Part shown: positions 1 to 8,424 of the stretch, in pieces
How the letters are laid out: every line of letters begins with the position of its first letter
Position numbering within the stretch: position 1 is the stretch's first letter
NCBI RefSeq assembly: GCF_014656295.1
Contig: NZ_BNCD01000017.1
Coordinates: 1 to 64,000, forward strand
Source of the DNA: Streptomyces sulfonofaciens
GTDB lineage: Bacteria > Actinomycetota > Actinomycetes > Streptomycetales > Streptomycetaceae
DNA: 64,000 bases
Reading direction: 5' to 3'
Notes under the pieces: model-generated
Databases searched by the model: none
What the model was told of the DNA's origin: nothing
What the model saw: only the letters and a program-made list of their open reading frames with translations
Program-made: the position numbers and the translations under genes

Positions 1-2
1 TC

Positions 3-116
3 GAGGCCGACCGGGTCACGATCCGGCATGCGGACCTCGACGAACGGCAGGCCCTTACCGAACTGCTCACCAAGGAAGAGAAAGAACGGACCACCACCTG
101 GTCGGTACGACTGTGA
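3..116 (+). CDS. 3' end of an unidentified protein (partial)
   Basis: An open frame enters from the left edge and ends at TGA 114-116, giving 37 residues that end in TTTWSVRL. The tail is charged (KEEKER) and looks helical, but I do not recognise the family. Third codon positions are mostly G/C, which supports coding. It lies just upstream of a decayed recombinase and could belong to the same old mobile element, but nothing in it proves that. Confidence 0.45.
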   Translation, partial: EADRVTIRHADLDERQALTELLTKEEKERTTTWSVRL

Positions 117-237
117 CAGGTTCCCCGGCAAGTGAGACTTGACGAGAAAGGGTCCGTGGGACTGGAACCGTCTCCGCGCCCCCGCATGTCCGCGCGCCAA
201 GGGCGCGAAGGGCCGGCCGCGGCAGGACGCGTAGCAG

Positions 238-475
238 CACGGCTTCCACGTGCTGCGACACGCCTACTCCTCGATCATGCCGGAGGCCGGGGAGTCCGTG
301 GTGGGTGACGCCGGCGCGGTGGCTCGGGCACTCGTCGCCAGCCGTCACGCTTGGTTACTATGCTCACTTCATGCCAGAGGCCGGAAGCAAGGGCCCTGCC
401 GCTACTGACGGATTGCTGGGAAGGCAGGGAGACGAGCATGCCGGTCGACACTCCCCGAGTTCTCCCCAGGACTGA
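238..475 (+). pseudogene. remnant of a phage-type tyrosine recombinase C-terminus
   Basis: The stretch at 238-303 translates as HGFHVLRHAYSSIMPEAGES, matching the LRH motif helix of actinobacterial integrases. After a frame change, 323-475 reads LGHSSPAVTLGYYAHFMPEA, matching the LGH box and the catalytic-Tyr helix (the usual form is LGHSDPGFTLRTYTHLMP). An in-frame TAG at 232-234 and the frame break between the halves mean no intact product is made, and the upstream catalytic domain is absent. It marks a former integrative element or prophage. Confidence 0.75.
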
Positions 476-553
476 TCGGGGAGGTTTTCCCGGATTGCAA
501 CGCCTTCGAGCTGCCATGGAATGCAAGGTAGAAGAGTCGTGGGACCTTCAAGG

Positions 554-1378
554 ATGCTGAGGGAGGTCACGGCAACCCGCTACATCGCCCCGCTGCGCGA
601 GGGCGGCTCGCTGCCCGGTCTGGTCGAGGCCGACGACCGGATCACCTATGTGGTGAAGTTCGCCGGTGCGGGACAGGGTCGCAAGACGCTCGTCGCGGAG
701 GCGATCTGCGGGCGGCTCGCCCGGCTGCTGGGCCTGCGCGTCCCCGGGCTCGTCACCGTACGGATCGATCCCGTGCTCGGACTCGGCGAGCCCGACCCGC
801 AGGTCCAGGACCTCCTCAAGGCGAGCGGGGGGCTGAACCTCGGCGTGGACTACCTCTCCGGCGCGCTCGGGTTCGACTCGCTCGCCTACGCCGTCGACCC
901 CCTGGAAGCCGGACGCATCGTATGGTTCGACGCATGGGTGGGCAATGTGGACCGTTCCTGGCGAAACCCCAACATGCTGGTCTGGCAAGGTGACCTCTGG
1001 CTGATCGACCACGGCGCCACCATGATCTGGCACCACAACTGGCCGACCGCGGGGACCGCCGCCACCCGGCCCTACGACGCCTCCGACCATGCGCTCGCGC
1101 CCTTCGCGCCCGACATCGCCTCCGCCGCCGCCGACCTGGCTCCCCGGATCACCCCCGACCTGCTCGCCGAGGCCACCGCCGACGTGCCGGACGCCTGGCT
1201 GGCCGACGAGGCCGGCTTCGCCGGCCCCGACGAGGTGCGCGAGGCCTATGCGTCCGCGCTTCTTGCACGCGCGGCGACCATCCACGAGCACATCACACCG
1301 GGCCGGCCGTCCGGTCGTCCCGCACCGTCGTCGGGCTGGCTGCCGGCCGGCCCCGCAGCCACGGGCGAGGGCGTATGA
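554..1378 (+). CDS. HipA-like kinase family protein
   Basis: 274 residues. The protein resembles the C-terminal kinase part of HipA, and related Streptomyces proteins are usually annotated as HipA family kinase. Visible elements are an N-terminal nucleotide-binding region (VVKFAGAGQGRK), a catalytic-loop-like segment (GNVDRSWRNPN) and a metal-binding segment (LWLIDHGA). The HipA N-terminal subdomain is lacking, and no HipB-like repressor lies beside it. Its stop overlaps the start of the DUF3037 gene in an ATGA, so the two are translationally coupled, a pairing I know from other Streptomyces. ATG 554 gives the family-like N-terminus MLREVTATRY; GTG 539 is an in-frame alternative, and neither has a good ribosome site. 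The substrate is unknown. Confidence 0.85.
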   Translation: MLREVTATRYIAPLREGGSLPGLVEADDRITYVVKFAGAGQGRKTLVAEAICGRLARLLGLRVPGLVTVRIDPVLGLGEPDPQVQDLLKASGGLNLGVDYLSGALGFDSLAYAVDPLEAGRIVWFDAWVGNVDRSWRNPNMLVWQGDLWLIDHGATMIWHHNWPTAGTAATRPYDASDHALAPFAPDIASAAADLAPRITPDLLAEATADVPDAWLADEAGFAGPDEVREAYASALLARAATIHEHITPGRPSGRPAPSSGWLPAGPAATGEGV

Positions 1379-1758
1379 GCGACCGGCACGTCTTCGAGTA
1401 CGCGCTGCTGCGGGTGGTGCCGAGGGTGGAGCGCGGTGAGCGGTTCAACGCCGGTGTCGTCGTCTACTGCCGCGCCCGCGGTTACGTCGCCGCGCGCACC
1501 CACCTCGACGAGGCCAAGCTCGCCGCGCTCGATCCGGGGGCCGACGCCACCGGAGTACGCGCCGCCCTGCACGCAGTGGAACGCGTCTGCCGGGGCGGCG
1601 ACCAGGCGGGGGAGGCCGGGCGGGACGACGCCGGGCGCCGCTTCCGCTGGCTGATCGCACCCCGTTCCACCGTCGTCCAGCCGGGCCCGGTGCACACCGG
1701 GCTCACGGACGATCCCGAGGCGGAGGCGGACCGGTTGCTCGACCTCCTGGTGAGGTGA
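1375..1758 (+). CDS. DUF3037 domain protein
   Basis: 127 residues, soluble, with the family signature at the N-terminus (HVFEYALLRVVPRVERGERF, then GVVVYC). It starts inside the stop codon of the HipA-like kinase (ATGA overlap), so both products are probably made in fixed ratio. The function of DUF3037 is not established. The conserved pairing suggests a partner, substrate or regulator of the kinase, which is inference. Confidence 0.85.
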   Translation: MSDRHVFEYALLRVVPRVERGERFNAGVVVYCRARGYVAARTHLDEAKLAALDPGADATGVRAALHAVERVCRGGDQAGEAGRDDAGRRFRWLIAPRSTVVQPGPVHTGLTDDPEAEADRLLDLLVR

Positions 1759-1784
1759 GCGAGGAGGCACGGGCAGGCAGGCCG

Positions 1785-1813
1785 TTGACACCGGGTGCCA
1801 GGGCTTCTAGCGT
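1785..1813 (+). promoter_or_regulatory. consensus housekeeping-type promoter of the SDR pair
   Basis: TTGACA at 1785-1790, a 17-nt spacer, and TAGCGT at 1808-1813. This fits the Streptomyces HrdB consensus (TTGACN / TAgnnT) well. Transcription should start near 1820, about 100 nt before the first SDR gene. Confidence 0.75.
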
Positions 1814-1829
1814 CACGACACGAAGGTAC

Positions 1830-1843
1830 TAAGCGGTCGCTCA
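1830..1843. promoter_or_regulatory. TetR-type operator TAAGCGGTCGCTCA
   Basis: A near-palindrome with arms AGCG/CGCT lies just downstream of the predicted start site of the SDR promoter, a position suited to repression. The same 14-mer with one change occurs at 22557-22570 in front of the thioesterase gene, which suggests one shared TetR-family regulator. Confidence 0.55.
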
Positions 1844-1917
1844 CCGATGGTCCGCGGCTCACCGACGGACCACCGCACCGGACCGGCTGTCCCAGGACGA
1901 GGGGAACGAGGAGAAAC

Positions 1918-2679
1918 ATGTCCACCACTGAGCAGCGCGTCGCGATCGTCACCGGCGCCGCGCGCGGCATCGGCGCCGCCACGGCGGTACGACTGGCCGC
2001 GGAGGGCCGCGCCGTGGCCGTGATCGACCTCGACGAGGACGCCTGCAAGGACACCGTCGAGAAGATCACCGCCGCCGGCGGCAGGGCGCTCGCGGTGGGC
2101 TGCGACGTCAGCGACGAGGCGCAGGTGACGTCCGCGGTCGAGCGGATCGCCGCCGAGCTGGGCGCGCCGACGATCCTGGTGAACAACGCCGGGGTGCTGC
2201 GGGACAACCTGCTGTTCAAGATGAGCGCGTCGGACTGGGACACCGTCATGAACGTGCACCTGCGGGGCGCCTTCCTGATGTCGCGCGCGTCCCAGAAGCA
2301 CATGGTCGACGCCGGCTTCGGCCGCATCGTGAACCTGTCCTCGTCCTCCGCGCTGGGCAACCGCGGCCAGGTCAACTACGCCGCGGCCAAGGCCGGTATG
2401 CAGGGCTTCACCAAGACCCTCGCCAAGGAGCTCGGCAAGTTCGGCATCACGGCCAACTCCGTGGCGCCCGGCTTCATCGCCACCGAGATGACCAAGGCCA
2501 CCGCGGAGCGTGTCGGCATGGGCTTCGAGGACTTCCAGGCCGCGGCCGCCACGCAGATCCCCGTCCAGCGCGTCGGACAGCCCGAGGACATCGCCAACGC
2601 CGTCGCCTTCTTCACGGGCGACGCGGCCGGCTTCGTCTCCGGCCAGGTCCTGTACGTGGCCGGCGGCCCGCTCAACTGA
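1918..2679 (+). CDS. FabG-like 3-oxoacyl-ACP reductase family SDR
   Basis: 253 residues, a classical NAD(P)H-dependent short-chain reductase. It has the cofactor motif TGAARGIG, NNAG, catalytic Tyr154 and Lys158 (YAAAK), and a C-terminal GQVLYVAGG. The start at ATG 1918 follows GAGGAG at good distance; an in-frame extension to 1795 would run into the promoter. It likely reduces a 3-ketoacyl thioester. A second SDR gene follows 18 nt later, so they form an operon. Which acyl substrate it uses cannot be told from sequence. Confidence 0.88.
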   Translation: MSTTEQRVAIVTGAARGIGAATAVRLAAEGRAVAVIDLDEDACKDTVEKITAAGGRALAVGCDVSDEAQVTSAVERIAAELGAPTILVNNAGVLRDNLLFKMSASDWDTVMNVHLRGAFLMSRASQKHMVDAGFGRIVNLSSSSALGNRGQVNYAAAKAGMQGFTKTLAKELGKFGITANSVAPGFIATEMTKATAERVGMGFEDFQAAAATQIPVQRVGQPEDIANAVAFFTGDAAGFVSGQVLYVAGGPLN

Positions 2680-2697
2680 TCGCGAGGAACACCGCAG

Positions 2698-3453
2698 ATG
2701 ACGCAGCAGGACAGCGGCAGGGTCGCCCTGGTCACGGGCGCGAGCCGAGGCATCGGCTACGGCGTGGCCGAGGCCCTCGTCGCACGCGGCGACCGGGTGT
2801 GCATCACCGGACGGGGTGAGGACGCCCTCAAGGAGGCCGCCGAACGGCTCGGCGCGGACCGTGTCATAGCCGTGCCGGGCAAGGCCCATGACGAGGCGCA
2901 CCAGGCGGTCGCCGTCGAGCGCACCATGGAAGCCTTCGGGCGGATCGACTTCCTGGTCAACAACGCCGGCACCAACCCGGTGTTCGGGCCGATGGCGGAC
3001 CTCGACCTCAACGTCGCCCGCAAGGTGTACGAGACCAACGTCATCTCGGCACTCGGCTTCGCCCAGCGCACCTGGAAGGCGTGGCAGAAGGAGAACGGCG
3101 GCGCGATCGTCAACATCTCCTCCGTCGCCGGCGTGTCCGCCTCGCCCTTCATCGGGGCCTACGGCATGAGCAAGGCGGCGATGCTCAACCTGACCCTCCA
3201 ACTGGCCCACGAGTTCGCGCCGAAGGTGCGGGTGAACGCCATCGCGCCGGCAGTGGTCAAGACCCGCTTTGCACAGGCGCTCTACGAGGGACGTGAAGCG
3301 GAGGCCGCGGCCGCGTACCCGCTCGGACGGCTCGGGGTGCCCGAGGACATCGGGGGCGCGGCGGCCTTCCTCACCTCCGACCAGTCGGACTGGATCACCG
3401 GGCAGACCCTGGTGGTGGACGGCGGCATCTTCCTCAACGCGGGTGTCGGCTGA
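2698..3453 (+). CDS. SDR family oxidoreductase
   Basis: 251 residues. Cofactor motif TGASRGIG, NNAG, catalytic Tyr155 and Lys159 (YGMSK), and C-terminal TGQTLVVDGG are all intact, so this is an active classical SDR. It follows the FabG-like gene after 18 nt and shares its promoter and operator. Two SDRs under one TetR-like site suggest lipid or acyl-CoA metabolism; the substrate is unknown. Confidence 0.88.
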   Translation: MTQQDSGRVALVTGASRGIGYGVAEALVARGDRVCITGRGEDALKEAAERLGADRVIAVPGKAHDEAHQAVAVERTMEAFGRIDFLVNNAGTNPVFGPMADLDLNVARKVYETNVISALGFAQRTWKAWQKENGGAIVNISSVAGVSASPFIGAYGMSKAAMLNLTLQLAHEFAPKVRVNAIAPAVVKTRFAQALYEGREAEAAAAYPLGRLGVPEDIGGAAAFLTSDQSDWITGQTLVVDGGIFLNAGVG

Positions 3454-3592
3454 CCAACCGGAAGATGCCGGAACACGCGCTCTTCCCGGGTGCCAACGCC
3501 CCGTCGGATCACCGGCTGATGCGGCGGGGCGGGTCGCGGGGCACTGCGATATCGTCGCCCGATCCAAGGCGTTGCCTGATCGAGGAGAGCGC

Positions 3593-5173
3593 GTGTTCAA
3601 CCGGATCAGATGTGTACGGCGGATCGCGGCGACAGCCTCGATATCCGTGCTTGCCGGGTGTGGTCTCATGCCGTCGCACAACGCGGGGGACGGGCACCGG
3701 ATCGTCGTGGGCACCACCAGCGCACCCAGCACACTGGACCCCGCCGCTGCCTGGGACGGCTCCTGGGAGCTGTTCCGCAACATCTACCAGACGCTGCTCG
3801 CCTACCCGGTGGGGGCCACGGAGCCCAAGCCCGACGCCGCCGAGAACTGTACGTTCTCGGACGCCGCCAAGCGCACCTACCGGTGCACGCTCCGCGGGGA
3901 CATGACGTTCTCCAACGGCGACACCCTCGACGCCCACGCCGTCAAGTACTCCGTGGACCGGATACGCAGGATCAACGTGCCGGGCGGTCCCGTGGGCCTG
4001 CTGGGCAGCCTCGACCGGGTGGAGACCCGGGGCGACTCCGTCGTGGTCTTCCACCTGAAGAAGGCCGACGCCACCTTCCCGTTCGTCCTCGCCACACCCG
4101 CCATGTCGATCGTCGACCCCGCGGACTACCCGGCCGACGCCGTCCGCAAGGACGGGGGCATCACCGCCTCGGGCCCCTACGAACTGAAGAAGTACGTGGC
4201 CGGCGACCGGGCCGAGCTGACCAGGAACGACAGCTACAAGGGGTTCGCGGACCTCAAGAACGACAGCGCCACGATCCGCTACTTCCAGGACTCGCACGCG
4301 ATGGTGGACGCCCTGGAGAAGAAGCAGATCGACGTGACGGTCCGCGGACTGGCCGCGGACGACATCGTCGCGCTCCAGGGCGGCCGGTCGCACGACGGCC
4401 TCCAACTGATCGAGGAGGCCGGCGCCGAGACCAGCTACCTCGTCTTCAACCCCGAGGACGGCTGGGCGCGCAAGCTCCCGGTGCGCAGGGCGGTCGCCCA
4501 GCTCATCGACAGGGGCGCCATCGCGGACAAGATCTACAAAGGCACCGTCGACCCGCTCTACTCGATGATCCCGAAGGGCGTCGTCGGCCACACCGCCGGG
4601 TTCTTCGACGACTACGGCGACCCCAGCGTCTCCAGGGCCCGGGGGCTCCTGACCGATGCGGGCATCACCGAGCCGGTGCCGCTGACCATGTGGTTCGCCT
4701 CCGATCGGTACGGCTCCGCGACGGCGCCGATGTTCGCCGAGATCAAGCGGCAACTGGAGGCCTCCGGCCTGTTCCGCATCACCCTGAGGAGCAGGCCCTG
4801 GACGACGTTCGAGGCCGGGTACCAGAAGGGCGAGTACCCCGTGTTCGGGCGCGGTTGGTCCCCCGACTTCCCGGACCCGGACGACTTCGTCACCCCCTTC
4901 GTCGGGGAGCAGAACGCCCTCGGTACGCCCTACAGGATTCCGAAGATCACCGACGAGCTGCTGCCCCGGTCCCGCGAGGAGAGCGACCGCGGAGAGGTCG
5001 TCAAGCAGTTCCAGCAGACCCAGGACATCCTGGTCGCTGACGCACGCCTGATCCCGCTGTGGCAGAGCAAGCTGTTCGTGGCGGCGAACGACGACGTCTC
5101 CGGCGCGGAGAGTGCCTTCGACTCGTCGTCGATCATGATGGTGTGGGAACTGGGCCGGAAGACCAGTTGGTAG
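3593..5173 (+). CDS. ABC transporter solute-binding lipoprotein, family 5 (DppA/OppA type)
   Basis: 526 residues. A short basic N-terminus and hydrophobic stretch end in the lipobox LAGC with Cys23, so the protein should be anchored to the outer face of the membrane. The body is a family 5 extracellular solute-binding domain (STLDPAAAWDGSWELFRNIY near the start, then FSNGDTLDAHAVKYSVDRI), which usually captures peptides or nickel chelates. The GTG start at 3593 follows GAGGAGA. No permease or ATPase genes are adjacent, so it is an orphan binding protein that may serve a transporter encoded elsewhere. Confidence 0.88.
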   Translation: MFNRIRCVRRIAATASISVLAGCGLMPSHNAGDGHRIVVGTTSAPSTLDPAAAWDGSWELFRNIYQTLLAYPVGATEPKPDAAENCTFSDAAKRTYRCTLRGDMTFSNGDTLDAHAVKYSVDRIRRINVPGGPVGLLGSLDRVETRGDSVVVFHLKKADATFPFVLATPAMSIVDPADYPADAVRKDGGITASGPYELKKYVAGDRAELTRNDSYKGFADLKNDSATIRYFQDSHAMVDALEKKQIDVTVRGLAADDIVALQGGRSHDGLQLIEEAGAETSYLVFNPEDGWARKLPVRRAVAQLIDRGAIADKIYKGTVDPLYSMIPKGVVGHTAGFFDDYGDPSVSRARGLLTDAGITEPVPLTMWFASDRYGSATAPMFAEIKRQLEASGLFRITLRSRPWTTFEAGYQKGEYPVFGRGWSPDFPDPDDFVTPFVGEQNALGTPYRIPKITDELLPRSREESDRGEVVKQFQQTQDILVADARLIPLWQSKLFVAANDDVSGAESAFDSSSIMMVWELGRKTSW

Positions 5174-5197
5174 GACGGCGCCCGACGGCGGATGTCA

Positions 5198-5235
5198 GTG
5201 GTCGCCGGTAGGTTCTGTGTCCTGTCGGCGACCAC
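5198..5235. terminator. inverted repeat downstream of the solute-binding gene
   Basis: GTGGTCGCCG at 5198-5207 pairs perfectly with CGGCGACCAC at 5226-5235 around an 18-nt loop, 24 nt after the lipoprotein stop and about 45 nt before the ung start. It is best read as a factor-independent terminator without a U tract, as is common in Streptomyces. An operator role for ung cannot be excluded. Confidence 0.5.
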
Positions 5236-5281
5236 ATGATCGGCGTGGCCGCCACGTGCGCGTACCCCGGAGGAAGTTGAC

Positions 5282-5974
5282 GTGACCGACACCGCCATGC
5301 TGCCCGAGTCCTGGCGCGGCGTCCTCGGCGAGGAGCTGCAGAAGCCGTATTTCAAGCAGCTCACCGAGTTCGTGGAGGAGGAACGGGCGAAGGGTCCCGT
5401 CTACCCGCCGCGCGAAGAGGTGTTCGCCGCGCTCGACGCCACCCCCTTCGACCAGGTGAAGGTCCTGATCCTCGGCCAGGACCCGTACCACGGCGAGGGC
5501 CAGGGCCACGGCCTGTGCTTCTCTGTGCGGCCCGGCGTGAAGACGCCGCCCTCGCTGCGCAACATCTACAAGGAGTTGCAGGACGAGCTTGGCCTCCCCG
5601 TCCCGGACAACGGCTACCTGATGCCCTGGGCCCGCCAGGGAGTCCTCCTGCTCAACGCGGTGCTCACGGTCCGGGCCTCAGAGGCCAACTCGCACAAGGG
5701 CAAGGGCTGGGAGAAGTTCACGGACGCGGTGATCCGTGCGGTCGCCGAGCGGCCCGACCCGGCGGTCTTCGTGCTCTGGGGCAACTACGCGCAGAAGAAG
5801 CTGCCGCTCATCGACGAGAAGCGGCACGCGGTCGTCAAGGGCGCACACCCCTCGCCCCTGTCCGCCCGCAGGTTCTTCGGCTCGCGCCCGTTCACGCAGA
5901 TCGACAAGGCGGTGGCGGAGCAGGGGCACGCGCCGATCTCGTGGCGGATCCCCGACCTGGGGGAGTCCCGCTGA
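5282..5974 (+). CDS. ung: uracil-DNA glycosylase, family 1
   Basis: 230 residues, normal length. It removes uracil from DNA as the first step of base excision repair. The active-site motif GQDPYHGEGQGHG contains catalytic Asp67, and the second motif HPSPLS contains His189; both are intact. The GTG start at 5282 lies 6 nt behind GGAGGAAG. It stands alone: upstream is the stem-loop, downstream a gene-free stretch. Confidence 0.95.
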   Translation: MTDTAMLPESWRGVLGEELQKPYFKQLTEFVEEERAKGPVYPPREEVFAALDATPFDQVKVLILGQDPYHGEGQGHGLCFSVRPGVKTPPSLRNIYKELQDELGLPVPDNGYLMPWARQGVLLLNAVLTVRASEANSHKGKGWEKFTDAVIRAVAERPDPAVFVLWGNYAQKKLPLIDEKRHAVVKGAHPSPLSARRFFGSRPFTQIDKAVAEQGHAPISWRIPDLGESR

Positions 5975-6443
5975 GGGTTTCCCTCTGACGGCCTTCGCCG
6001 AGGGCCTTCGCCGAGGAGCAGCCCCGGGGCGGGCGGCCCGGGCGGGCGTCATAGGGGTGGGTGGCGCCGCAGGTCGGCGCATCGGCCTGCGGTCGGGGGC
6101 GGAGTCGGCGCTGGCCGGGCCGCCGGCGGGTGAAGCGCCCCCGCTCCTTCGTGGCGCTCAGCCCCGTCCGCCGCCCGGCCGCCGCGCGTACGGCCCCGGC
6201 CGTCACCGTGCTGGCCCAGTCCCGGATGCGGGACCCGGGGGCTGGACGCCATTGTCGGTGGCGGTGGATGGCGTCGGTACCGGTGGTGGCGCGCGGGCAC
6301 CGGCACGGCCGGCGGGTGCCGGGGCTGTCCGCATGACGTTCCCGGGGCCCGTGCCAGGACGGCGCCTCATGGTGGAAGAGGCGTGGGCCGGGGCCCGACG
6401 GGTCCTCGGCGGAGCGGGCCGTGGCGCGAGCGTGGAGGAAGCG
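5975..6443. other. gene-free stretch after ung
   Basis: About 470 nt without a convincing gene. Directly after the ung stop there is a 13-nt direct repeat (GGCCTTCGCCGAG at about 5990 and 6004) that can fold back with nearby CTCGG segments. The rest is GC-rich without codon bias in any frame. Confidence 0.4.
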
Positions 6444-6974
6444 GTGGCTGAGCACGAGGAGCAGGCGGAGCACGAGGAGTGTGCGGAGCGCCAAGGGGGC
6501 CGGGAGCGCACGGCCGACGACGCCATGACGACCAGGATCGGCCAAGTGATCATGCTGCACCACGGGGGAGACCGCGAGGAGGCGCGTGGCCGCTTCCTCG
6601 CCCTGTGGTCGGAACTCGGCGAGGGCGGCCACCCGTTCCACCGCTGCACCCTCGCCCACTACATGGCGGACACCCAGGACGACCCCGCGGACGAGCTGGC
6701 CTGGGACCTGCGCGCCCTGTCCGCCGCGGAGGAACTGGCCGGGCTGCCGGCCGCCGCCGTCCACGGCGGGCCGCCCGCCGCCCGCGCCTTCCTGCCGTCC
6801 CTGCACCTCAACCTGGCCGCCGACTACGACCGGCTCGGCCGCACCGAAGCGGCGCGCAGCCATGTGCGCAGCGCTCGCGGCGCCGTCGCCGCCCTGGCCG
6901 ACGACCGCTACGGCAACGGAGTGCGGGCCGCCATCGGCCGCCTGGAGCGCAAGCTCGCCGGCGAAGTGACATAG
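6444..6974 (+). CDS. tetratricopeptide-like conserved protein
   Basis: 176 residues, soluble. After an acidic, repetitive N-terminus (EHEEQAEHEE) comes a helical repeat region (IGQVIMLHHGGDREEARGRF and later LNLAADYDRLGRTEAARSHV) of the TPR kind often seen in actinobacteria. I chose GTG 6444 because GGAGG lies 5 nt upstream; ATG 6525 is an internal alternative that would drop the charged tail. It probably mediates protein contacts. No partner is visible nearby. Confidence 0.7.
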   Translation: MAEHEEQAEHEECAERQGGRERTADDAMTTRIGQVIMLHHGGDREEARGRFLALWSELGEGGHPFHRCTLAHYMADTQDDPADELAWDLRALSAAEELAGLPAAAVHGGPPAARAFLPSLHLNLAADYDRLGRTEAARSHVRSARGAVAALADDRYGNGVRAAIGRLERKLAGEVT

Positions 6975-7166
6975 CGACGCGCCGGTACGGTGGGCCCGGC
7001 GCACGGCTTCGGGCGGCCGCCCGGCTTGCGGGGGTCGCAGGCGTCCCTTCCGGCCGTACACGCGCGCGTCCCGCCGTCGCGCCGGGCTCGCGGCCGGCTG
7101 CCGCCCACCGCCCCTCCCACACACCGCCGGGCGTCGGCCACCGCCGGCCCGCCGGGCCCCGCGCCG

Positions 7167-7649
7167 TCAACAGGCCGTCGCCCGGCCGCCGGCGTTGCCG
7201 CCGGGGCCGCAGCCGCCGGGCCGTACCGGGACCATCCAGAGCGGTCCGGCGGGGGCGGCCGGGATCTGCGCCGGGACCCATGGGACGGGCAGATGCGGCA
7301 GCGGCGTGCGAGGCACCGGGGCGGGTGGGCCGGGCGACTCGTGCGGCAGGGGCCCCGGGGCTGCGCCGGGCGGCCCGCCCGCCCGCTCGTGCGCACCCGG
7401 CGCGGTGGCGGCGGGCCCGGCCCGGCGCCGTCCGGGTGCGGGTGGCCGGGAGCGCCGTATACGGTCCAGCACCTCGGGGACCGGCGCCCGCACCGTCCGC
7501 GGCACGGGTCCGCCGTCCGGGCCCGACGGGCGGTCGGGCGGGCTCGCGGGCGGGGCGGTCGAACGCGCGGCGTCCGAAGACGGCTGTACGGCCACACAGG
7601 CCGTGACGGCCGAGGCCGCGGCGGCGATCAGCAACGCGGCCGATGTCAT
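7167..7649 (-). CDS. proline-rich putative lipoprotein
   Basis: 160 residues. The N-terminus MTSAALLIAAAASAVTAC has a hydrophobic stretch and a plausible lipobox with Cys18. The rest is rich in Pro, Ala, Gly and Arg without a recognisable domain. Third positions are G/C-rich in this frame, and the N-terminus resembles small secreted Streptomyces proteins. No ribosome-binding site precedes ATG 7649, and the C-terminal half looks less ordered, so the gene may be partly decayed. Confidence 0.5.
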   Translation of the reverse strand: MTSAALLIAAAASAVTACVAVQPSSDAARSTAPPASPPDRPSGPDGGPVPRTVRAPVPEVLDRIRRSRPPAPGRRRAGPAATAPGAHERAGGPPGAAPGPLPHESPGPPAPVPRTPLPHLPVPWVPAQIPAAPAGPLWMVPVRPGGCGPGGNAGGRATAC

Positions 7650-8424
7650 GGTTCTGTGCACGTGGGCAACTCTGCTGTGCCCGCGCCCTCTCGCCCGCAC
7701 ACGAAACCCGGCATGGCCCGCACGAGTGACGACCCGTACAGGTGACGGACGCCTTGGACCACCGTCGCCGCCGGGCCCTCGGCGGTCGGTGCCGAGCATG
7801 CAGGCGAGCACGGTTCCCGGCCCCGTAGCGCACCCGTGGCGCCCGCTGCCCAGCCGGTGGTCGGAACGGCGGGCCGGGATCGAGAACCCTGCTGAGCGTC
7901 GAAGCCCACGAGGGCGCTGGTCGGCTTGCGGCCCCCTCACCTGCATGGTGCGGGCGTGGGCGCCGATGCCGCCGGAGACGAGCAGGGTGTCGCCCGTGAT
8001 GCGGCCGACCGCGTCGGACGCGAGGGAGGCGACGGCTCCGGCGCTGTCCGCGGGGGCTCCGACGCGGCGAGGGGGAGCGCCTTCGGCCCAGGAGGCGATC
8101 GCGTCGGTGAAGATGCCCGTCTTGCTGTACGGAGGGGTGCCGACCGGGCCGGGGCTCACCACGTCGACCCGGATGCCCGTGGGGCGAGTGCGCCGGCCAG
8201 GGAGCGCACGAGGGGCAACTCCCCAGGCGCCGGTCATCACGGACGGCATGCCGCACACCGTGCTGCCCGGCGTACGCACCCGTGCTGCGCGGCTTCGACG
8301 AGGTGGCCGACCGGCGGCCGCCCCCGGGCACGTATGCTTCCTCGACATCGGAGCACACCCCTTGACCCCACGCTCCGTAGCGCATCGCGTATGACGACCG
8401 TTGACGAGAGCTGAGGAGACACCG
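7650..8424. other. intergenic region containing only the SDR remnant
   Basis: Apart from the SDR fragment at 7944-8205 I see no gene here. The remaining DNA has overlapping open frames on both strands without consistent codon bias, as expected for decaying DNA of high GC. Confidence 0.4.
7944..8205 (-). pseudogene. C-terminal fragment of an SDR oxidoreductase
   Basis: Read on the minus strand, this stretch gives TGIRVDVVSPGPVGTPPYSK, later VASLASDAVGRITGDTLLV, then SGGI. These are the end of a classical SDR (substrate loop and GG-containing C-terminus). The Rossmann start, NNAG and YxxxK parts are missing, and the frame runs on past the expected stop. It is a decayed gene remnant. Confidence 0.7.

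Noticed and set aside
1..550. tRNA gene as attachment site for the decayed integrase
   Set aside because: No T-arm consensus or cloverleaf could be found in this stretch.
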